Source: Ruminococcus sp.
GTDB lineage: Bacteria; Bacillota; Clostridia; Oscillospirales; Ruminococcaceae
DNA length: 35,827 bases
Assembly: GCA_015066875.1 (NCBI GenBank)
Contig: SVNM01000019.1
Coordinates: 1 to 35,827, forward strand
Direction: 5' to 3'
Of this stretch, positions 31,154 to 35,827 are shown in pieces. Below the pieces are notes generated by a model. The model saw only the letters and a program-made list of their open reading frames with translations. It ran no database searches and was not told where the DNA came from. Position 1 is the first letter of the stretch. Every line of letters starts with the position of its first letter. The position numbers and the translations under genes are program-made.

Positions 31154-32083
31154 TTATTCTTCAAAAAGCGGAGTGGAGAAGTATCTCTCTGCTGTATCGG
31201 GAAGAACAGTTACCACACGCTTGCCCTCGCCCAGCTTTTCCGCAAGCTTCAGAGCTGCCGCAACATTGGTTCCGCTGGAAATTCCGCACATAATTCCCTC
31301 AAGACAAGCTAAATCCTTGGCTGTCTGAATAGCCTCCTCATCAGTTACAACGTAAATATCATTGTAAATCTCTGTGTTGAGGTTTTCGGGGATAAGTCCG
31401 TCGCCTATTCCCATCTGAAGGTGAGTTCCGATAGTTCCGCCGGCAAGAATAGCTGCATTTTCAGGCTCTACAGCCCATATTTCGATATCGGGATAAAGTG
31501 CCTTGAGCACCTCGCCTATACCGCTGATTGTTCCACCTGTGCCTATTCCCGAACAGAATCCGTGAATTTCTGCACCTATCTGCTCAAGAATTTCAAGTCC
31601 CGTATGATGCTTATGCACCATAGGATTTGCAGGATTTTCAAACTGCTGAGGTACAAAAACATTGGGATTTTCTGCCTTAAGACGAAGAGCTGTCTGCAGA
31701 CACTCATCTATACAGTCGCCGATATTTCCCGCATCGTGGATAAGCATAACCTCTGCTCCGTAGTGCTTTACAAGCTTTCTGCGCTCCTCGCTTACAGAGT
31801 CGGGCATAATAATTATAGTTTTATAGCCTCTTACAGCTCCTATAAGAGCAAGACCTATTCCCTGATTTCCGCTTGTAGGCTCAACAATTATTGTACCCTT
31901 ATTGATAATACCCTTACGCTCGGCATCAACAATCATATTGTATGCCGTTCTTGTTTTGATAGAACCGCCCACGTTGAGTCCTTCAAACTTTACAAGAACC
32001 TCGGCGCTTCCCTTTTTCACCATTCTGTTGAGACGTATTACAGGGGTATGCCCGATAACGTCCAGAATATTATTATAGACCAT
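31154..32083 (-). CDS. Cysteine synthase family PLP enzyme
   Basis: A 309-residue fold-type II PLP enzyme of the O-acetylserine sulfhydrylase group. The PLP lysine lies in GLNVGGSIKTRTAYNMI, and VEPTSGNQGIGLALIGAVRGYKTIIIMPDSVSEERRKLVKHYGAEV is the substrate and cofactor-loop region; GTGGTISGIGEVLK binds the PLP phosphate. Two family positions differ from canonical CysK: SIKTR in place of SVKDR and TSGNQG in place of TSGNTG. Together with the lack of a cysE partner here, this makes the acceptor or nucleophile uncertain. AAGGAG lies 9 nt before the ATG; the gene follows the lipoprotein gene by 26 nt and probably shares its promoter. Confidence 0.85.
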   Translation of the reverse strand: MVYNNILDVIGHTPVIRLNRMVKKGSAEVLVKFEGLNVGGSIKTRTAYNMIVDAERKGIINKGTIIVEPTSGNQGIGLALIGAVRGYKTIIIMPDSVSEERRKLVKHYGAEVMLIHDAGNIGDCIDECLQTALRLKAENPNVFVPQQFENPANPMVHKHHTGLEILEQIGAEIHGFCSGIGTGGTISGIGEVLKALYPDIEIWAVEPENAAILAGGTIGTHLQMGIGDGLIPENLNTEIYNDIYVVTDEEAIQTAKDLACLEGIMCGISSGTNVAAALKLAEKLGEGKRVVTVLPDTAERYFSTPLFEE

Positions 32084-32109
32084 AACGAATGTCTCCTTGG
32101 AATTATGTT

Positions 32110-32853
32110 TTATTCAGCATCTACTGCTTCAAAGCAGGCTTCGAGCTCTTCAGCGCTCAGCGATTTCTCATTAAAGCCTGTGGAAATAATCACACCTGTG
32201 ATGTAATCTCCGTCCTTGCGGACGTAGTAAATCTGAGTCATAGACACATCGCCCATAAGCTCATACTGACAGGAATACTCTGCCTTTAAGAATTCTTTTC
32301 CCGCAAGAGTAACGTTCTCTCTTGAAACGGGAGTATAAATAATTCCTGTATTCATAGTTTCAAACTGTGTATCCATAGCGTCAACATAAAGCTCTGCGGT
32401 ATATACATCGGGAGCATTTTCGCCATATGCTCTGAGATTTTCATACAGAACAATTACGTTATCGCCTGTAACAGCGTCCTTTGCCAGCATATCGTAGACT
32501 GTTGTCTGCTGAGCTACAAGCGAGTACATATCCAGCATATCGTCATCAAGAACCTCAGTTCCCATATTCATCATCTCAAGGATTTCCTCACGTGTTGAGA
32601 AGATATAGTTTTCGGGAGCATTGAACTTTATACCGCCGAAATTACTTGTATACGCTCCGTTTTCGGATACTCCGAATTCAAAATCCTCAAAGCTTGCGGA
32701 GTAATTTTCCTTTATAGCCTCTTCAAGCTCATTATTCTTAACTGTCTCTTCCGCAGAAGAGTGTATTTCAGACGGCTTCTCGTCCTTATCCTCACAGGCA
32801 GAGAATGACATAACTGAAACAAGCGCAAGAAGCACGGCAAATAATTTTTTCAT
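32110..32853 (-). CDS. Putative lipoprotein upstream of the PLP enzyme
   Basis: A 247-residue exported lipoprotein: MKKLFAVLLALVSVMSFSAC ends in a lipobox (Cys 20), followed by an acidic linker (EDKDEKPSEIHSSAEETVKN). The remaining ~190 residues look like a mixed alpha/beta domain (FGGIKFNAPENYIFSTREEILEMM, VTLAGKEFLKAEY, MTQIYYVRKDGDYITGVIIS), similar in outline to PsbP/DUF-type sensor or ligand-binding folds; no firm family. ATG 32853 is chosen because GGAGG lies 7 nt upstream; the reading frame extends further upstream without a ribosome site. Confidence 0.75.
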   Translation of the reverse strand: MKKLFAVLLALVSVMSFSACEDKDEKPSEIHSSAEETVKNNELEEAIKENYSASFEDFEFGVSENGAYTSNFGGIKFNAPENYIFSTREEILEMMNMGTEVLDDDMLDMYSLVAQQTTVYDMLAKDAVTGDNVIVLYENLRAYGENAPDVYTAELYVDAMDTQFETMNTGIIYTPVSRENVTLAGKEFLKAEYSCQYELMGDVSMTQIYYVRKDGDYITGVIISTGFNEKSLSAEELEACFEAVDAE

Positions 32854-32885
32854 AGCAAATCCTCCACACAGTATTCTAAATAATA

Positions 32886-32914
32886 ATTTTATCATATTTT
32901 CACGAAATTGTCAA
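32886..32914 (-). promoter_or_regulatory. Promoter of the lipoprotein gene
   Basis: On the minus strand: perfect TTGACA (32914-32909), 17-nt spacer, TAAAAT (32891-32886) with extended TG. Confidence 0.8.
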
Positions 32915-32920
32915 TATTTG

Positions 32921-32957
32921 CAAAAACAACAGGACGCTCTGCACTGAACGTCCTGTT
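32921..32957 (-). terminator. Terminator after the receiver-like gene
   Basis: A 9-bp stem (32928-32936 with 32949-32957) with a 12-nt loop, followed on the minus strand by TTTTTG. It ends the upstream transcript just before the next promoter. Confidence 0.75.
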
Positions 32958-32962
32958 AATCA

Positions 32963-33745
32963 TTAATCCTGTTTTTTGAAATTAATCTCGCGGATATCAT
33001 AGTTAAGCTCATACGAGCCGTCGTCGCACTCTCCGTAAAAGCTACTGAGAATACGGTTTGCAACGAGATGCGCACCGTTATCATCTGTTCCCAGAAGCAT
33101 AATCACAACCTGATTTTTACTGAACACCGACGAAATATCGCCTCTTCTCAGGCAAAGCTGAACCAATCCCGCAAGAACGCTCATAGTTTCATCACAGGGG
33201 TCACCTCCGTCACATTCAAGGGTGAAAAGCACCATCTGAACCTTGCCCTCAGTACGTTCAAGTCCTCTGAGAATAAAGCGGTAGATATTTGCAAAATCAT
33301 CTTTGCCAACGCAGAAGGCTCCTCTTGACTTATCCTTTTCATTAACCGAATCAAGAAGCTCATCAAATTTCACAGCGAAGCTGTCGCTTCCGGACTTAAC
33401 GCCCTTACTGCAGTTTACCGCAGAGCAGATACGCTTCAGCAAAAGCTCACGGCAAAGAGGTAGAACTATCACATCATCAGCTCTGACACCGCAAAGCCTG
33501 CTCTGCTCAGCCATATCACTTGTTTCTGTAATAAGAATAACAGGAAGATTTCCACCCTTAAGCTGTATTACAGTTTCTTCAAGACAATCCTTGCAGTAAT
33601 CGGCACATACCGCTACAGCGTCATATTCATTATTTATATCTGCTATATCATTATCTGCAATAATTACTGCTTCAAAGCTTCCTGAAACAGCATCAGCAAT
33701 GCTGTTAAAAAAGCTTGCTTCTCCTAAAAGCGCCAGTTTCTGCAT
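32963..33745 (-). CDS. Degenerate receiver/GGDEF-like regulatory protein
   Basis: A 260-residue soluble protein. Residues ~1-110 follow the alternating beta-alpha order of a response-regulator receiver (LALLGEASFFNSIADAV, EAVIIAD, YDAVAVCADYC, LPVILITETSD, ADDVIVLPLCRELLLKRI). The usual phospho-acceptor and Lys positions are not clearly conserved. The C-terminal ~120 residues (ANIYRFILRGLERTEGKVQMVLFTLEC through NGAHLVANRILSSFYGE) resemble a GGDEF-like fold without the GGDEF signature. Probably a regulator or ligand sensor rather than an active cyclase. ATG 33745 has AGGAGG 8 nt upstream. A TATAAT with extended TG lies at 33788-33783, without a clear -35. Confidence 0.65.
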   Translation of the reverse strand: MQKLALLGEASFFNSIADAVSGSFEAVIIADNDIADINNEYDAVAVCADYCKDCLEETVIQLKGGNLPVILITETSDMAEQSRLCGVRADDVIVLPLCRELLLKRICSAVNCSKGVKSGSDSFAVKFDELLDSVNEKDKSRGAFCVGKDDFANIYRFILRGLERTEGKVQMVLFTLECDGGDPCDETMSVLAGLVQLCLRRGDISSVFSKNQVVIMLLGTDDNGAHLVANRILSSFYGECDDGSYELNYDIREINFKKQD

Positions 33746-33838
33746 TTGCATTTCCTCCTGTCTTTAAAGCCTGATACATCATATTATATCAGACCGTTTT
33801 ATGTGAATATATAATGTCAGCATTATTCAGATGAAGCC

Positions 33839-34762
33839 TTACAGAGCCAGAGTGCTTTCAGGCTCGCGTGGTCCGCATATAAACGAAATTGCCTTTCTGT
33901 TGTTTACAACCTGATTTACCTGAGCATCTCCGCCGTATTCACCGTCAAGAGTCCAGGTAATAGGCTCATCACTCAGCGAAGTAAAGGTTATCTTATCTGT
34001 TCTGAAATACTTGATATAGTCCTTATTTATCTCCTCATTGATATTGAGAAGCGAATGAATTATTCTTTCAAGCTCAAGAATATTTGAAGGCTTTTTAATA
34101 AGTGTAACCTCAAACACTCCGTCATCAAGAAGAAAATCATTAAGCGAAAGAAGTCCCGCTACTGATGCCGAATTAGTTACCATTCCAAAAACATAATCGT
34201 CTTCCATTACATTTCCGTCATACTCTACCCTCATTCTCTTTGAACGTATACTTGTAAGCTTAAGAAGTCCGTTCAATATATAAGCAGAATGTCCCAGAAT
34301 ATTCTTTATATTCTGCGGAGTTTCGTATGTTACGTTTGTAAAAGCTCCGAAGGCTACGATATAACTGAAGAACGAGTCATTGAAGCCACCAATGTCACAA
34401 GGAACAGGCGTGCCCTTGATTATCCACTCTGTTGCCTCCATAATCCCCTTTGGAATTCCCAGCCCTCTGGCAAAATCGTTTGTAGAGCCCGCCGGAATAA
34501 ATCCTATGGGAATTTTATTTTCACTTTTCATTACTCCGTGAATACACTGGCTGAGAGTGCCGTCGCCACCCGCACACACAATAAGGTCATATTTCTCCTG
34601 ACAAGCGTATGCAGAAGCCTGAACAGCGTCTCCGTTTTCCTGTGTAGGTCTGGCAGTAACTTCGTAACCTGCTTTTGTAAAGGCATCTATGATATCGGCG
34701 AGCTTTTCACCGATAATCGCTTTTCCGGCATTCAGATTAAAAATGAAGTACATTTTTTTCAT
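33839..34762 (-). CDS. Diacylglycerol/lipid kinase family protein
   Basis: A 307-residue DagK/LCB5-type lipid kinase that phosphorylates diacylglycerol or a related lipid at the membrane. The N-terminal FIFNLNAGKA, LIVCAGGDGTLSQCIHGVM (nucleotide-binding GGDGT) and IGFIPAGSTNDFARGLGIP motifs are intact; the C-terminal half has the family's DYVFGMVTNSASVAG, LLDDGVFEVTLIKKPS and WTLDGEYGGDAQ segments. Length is typical. The start is ATG 34762 with GGAGG 8 nt upstream; the open frame to 34804 is leader. Confidence 0.93.
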   Translation of the reverse strand: MKKMYFIFNLNAGKAIIGEKLADIIDAFTKAGYEVTARPTQENGDAVQASAYACQEKYDLIVCAGGDGTLSQCIHGVMKSENKIPIGFIPAGSTNDFARGLGIPKGIMEATEWIIKGTPVPCDIGGFNDSFFSYIVAFGAFTNVTYETPQNIKNILGHSAYILNGLLKLTSIRSKRMRVEYDGNVMEDDYVFGMVTNSASVAGLLSLNDFLLDDGVFEVTLIKKPSNILELERIIHSLLNINEEINKDYIKYFRTDKITFTSLSDEPITWTLDGEYGGDAQVNQVVNNRKAISFICGPREPESTLAL

Positions 34763-34833
34763 AAAGTAATCCTCCCCATGCTTATGAATAAATATACAAT
34801 TCATAATAATTCCTGAAAATTATACCTATGTAT

Positions 34834-34862
34834 ATTATATATTCTTTTGCATATAAATTCAA
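34834..34862 (-). promoter_or_regulatory. Promoter of the lipid kinase gene
   Basis: On the minus strand: TTGAAT (34862-34857), 17-nt spacer, TATAAT (34839-34834), giving a leader of about 70 nt. A second TATAAT-like hexamer lies about 15 nt further downstream. Confidence 0.65.
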
Positions 34863-34906
34863 GTACAGCGCTAATAAATTAAATAATAAAAATATTTCGA
34901 AAATGC

Positions 34907-34935
34907 TTGACATATCCTTTTTATAGTGATATAAT
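34907..34935 (+). promoter_or_regulatory. Consensus promoter of tRNA-Gln
   Basis: Perfect TTGACA (34907-34912), 17-nt spacer, perfect TATAAT (34930-34935) and an extended TG at 34927-34928. Confidence 0.9.
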
Positions 34936-34973
34936 AATAAAGCTGAATGGTTAAGCCGTTCAAAATAATACAC

Positions 34974-35048
34974 TGGGGTGTCGCCAAGCGGTAAGGCAGC
35001 GGACTCTGACTCCGTTATTCGAGGGTTCAAATCCTTCCACCCCAACCA
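34974..35048 (+). tRNA. tRNA-Gln (anticodon CTG)
   Basis: A 75-nt cloverleaf with encoded CCA. The 7-bp acceptor stem pairs TGGGGTG with CACCCCA, including the weak T1-A72 pair typical of tRNA-Gln; the discriminator is A. The anticodon loop CTCTGAC gives anticodon CTG (reads CAG), and the T-arm (GAGGG with CCTTC, one G-T pair) and D-arm are complete. Its own consensus promoter lies upstream and a terminator 30 nt downstream. Confidence 0.95.
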
Positions 35049-35077
35049 TCTATATGTGACGAAAAAGATCACATGCC

Positions 35078-35105
35078 AAAAAAGTCCGATATTTCGGACT
35101 TTTTT
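35078..35105 (+). terminator. Terminator of tRNA-Gln
   Basis: A 6-bp GC stem (35084-35089 with 35094-35099) flanked by A6 and T6, so it can also act on the minus strand. Confidence 0.85.
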
Positions 35106-35212
35106 GCGTATGTGGACACTAAAATTTTATTCGCAAAACCGTGGATCACCTAAGGCCTTTTTCGAGTGTTTTTTGGACTTGAACGGGCGTTTTTTCATTT
35201 TCAAGAGATGTG

Positions 35213-35254
35213 AGAGCAGATTTGGAAGAAAAATTCCAAAGTCTGCTCTTTTTT
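35213..35254 (+). terminator. Second intrinsic terminator after tRNA-Gln
   Basis: A 15-bp stem with a single bulged G (35213-35227 with 35234-35249), 6-nt loop and T-run. No gene is visible upstream of it, so the transcript it ends is unknown. Confidence 0.75.
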
Positions 35255-35299
35255 ATTGCGAAAAACTTTCACAAAGTTTGAAACGGTTTCTTGTTCGTT

Positions 35300-35349
35300 A
35301 TGCCGAATCCATTGAGAGTCACCACTCTCGATTGGTTCGGCATTTTTTT
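35300..35349 (+). terminator. Third intrinsic terminator, before the DUF6329-like gene
   Basis: A 20-bp stem with one mismatch and a few G-T pairs (35300-35319 with 35324-35343), 4-nt loop and a seven-T run. It ends about 40 nt before the start codon of the partial gene. Confidence 0.8.
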
Positions 35350-35390
35350 ATTTCCCCCTATACTATTAAAAAGAAAGAGAGGCGATGCCC

Positions 35391-35827
35391 ATGTCTAAAG
35401 ACAGGAAGAAAATCACATTCAATGCTCTGCTCAATCACAAGGCTCATAACTATAAGCCGATGCAGATTGAAGTGGAGAAAGTTATTCCCCTCTACGGAAA
35501 GAGATTTGAGCAGATGAGAGATCATCCCTTGGATGACTGCCCCGAAATCATCGAGAACAGAGATCTGATGTATATGAAGGGCAACACTGCACACTGTATC
35601 CTCTTCCTTGATGCCAACGGCAGCGATGGAATCCTCGTTGAAGCCGAGGGTGCTGACTACGCCCGCAAGTCACAGTTCATTCTGAATGCAAGAGCAATCG
35701 TTGAGGCGAATGACATTACTGCCGGAGAACATCAGCTTCACCAAGAGATGAAAAAGATGGCAGATAAAATTGCTGGGCTTGCTCATAGAGGTGAACATCA
35801 TATTTACTTTGGAAATTTGCATGAAAG
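35391..35827 (+). CDS. DUF6329-like protein, 5' part only
   Basis: The first 145 codons of a gene cut by the window edge. The start MSKDRKKITFNALLNHKAH has AGAGAGG 8 nt before ATG 35391. Further segments are DCPEIIENRDLMYMKGNTAHCILFLDANGSDGILVEAEGADYARKS and an internal His/Lys-rich helix (EHQLHQEMKKMADKI). The sequence recalls the DUF6329 family, which I associate with integrated or conjugative elements in Firmicutes; function unknown. Together with the tRNA 340 nt upstream, it suggests the left end of such an element. Confidence 0.7.
   Translation, partial: MSKDRKKITFNALLNHKAHNYKPMQIEVEKVIPLYGKRFEQMRDHPLDDCPEIIENRDLMYMKGNTAHCILFLDANGSDGILVEAEGADYARKSQFILNARAIVEANDITAGEHQLHQEMKKMADKIAGLAHRGEHHIYFGNLHE

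Larger units (their letters stand above)
35049..35390. other. Gene-free stretch after tRNA-Gln with stacked terminators
   Basis: These 342 nt hold no credible gene. A 6-bp hairpin (35054-35059 with 35069-35074) follows the tRNA, then three intrinsic terminators listed separately. Between them the sequence is rich in T-runs. This could be the edge of an integrated element. A TATACT (35359-35364) lies 27 nt before the next ATG, without a good -35. Confidence 0.5.

Noticed and set aside
31421..32206. A 261-codon plus-strand frame opposite the PLP enzyme
   Set aside because: Antisense shadow of a conserved gene; composition is atypical and no motif or ribosome site is present.
34782..35072. Minus-strand frame of 96 codons across tRNA-Gln
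   Set aside because: It overlaps the tRNA and its promoter and has no ribosome site.
1..35827. CRISPR array, rRNA gene or insertion sequence
   Set aside because: No regularly spaced direct repeats, no rRNA sequence and no transposase-like frame were found on either strand.

Overview
The window looks like a chromosome segment from an anaerobic, fibre-degrading Ruminococcus-type firmicute (Oscillospiraceae). The evidence is a secreted family 9 cellulase with a CBM3c-like module, a threonine-rich linker and a Ruminococcus-style dockerin; rubrerythrin; ferredoxin-linked indolepyruvate oxidoreductase; strong Shine-Dalgarno sites and consensus sigma-A promoters; and an AT-leaning composition. The species assignment is inference.

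Layout. 1-3.1 kb: rubrerythrin, then a pspA operon with a 56-residue membrane protein, then a GHL10-type lipoprotein. 3.2-5.5 kb: the dockerin-bearing GH9 cellulase, divergent from an EamA transporter (5.7-6.5 kb). 6.6-10.4 kb: a malQ-glgP operon for alpha-glucan turnover. 10.5-12.8 kb: a small CmpB-like membrane protein, a membrane-anchored lipase-like protein and a zinc-ribbon protein. 12.9-21.3 kb: one long minus-strand run of ten genes, paaK2 - Cof-type HAD - iorA - three unknowns - iorB - one unknown - paaK1 - ACT. 21.5-22.9 kb: a plus-strand lipoprotein/membrane pair. 23.0-24.1 kb: ispD-ispF. 24.3-26.7 kb: an LCP-like, tatD, PP2C operon. 27.0-27.7 kb: a SLOG/DUF1273-like protein. 27.9-31.0 kb: alr plus a radical SAM protein, then a 41-residue membrane protein plus ilvE. 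31.2-34.8 kb: a cysteine-synthase-like PLP enzyme, a lipoprotein, a degenerate receiver-like regulator and a DagK/LCB5-type lipid kinase. 34.97-35.05 kb: tRNA-Gln(CUG). From there to the right edge the content changes: stacked terminators, then the start of a DUF6329-like gene of a type I associate with integrated elements.

How the genes fit together. The most interesting unit is the ten-gene iorAB/paaK operon. Arylacetate-CoA ligases plus indolepyruvate:ferredoxin oxidoreductase can run as a salvage route: activate phenylacetate or indoleacetate to the CoA ester, carboxylate it reductively to the arylpyruvate, then transaminate. Rumen cellulolytic ruminococci are known to make phenylalanine from phenylacetate, so this is a good candidate locus. 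Four unrecognised proteins are embedded in it, three of them splitting iorA from iorB. No transposase, CRISPR array, rRNA gene or intact prophage was seen.
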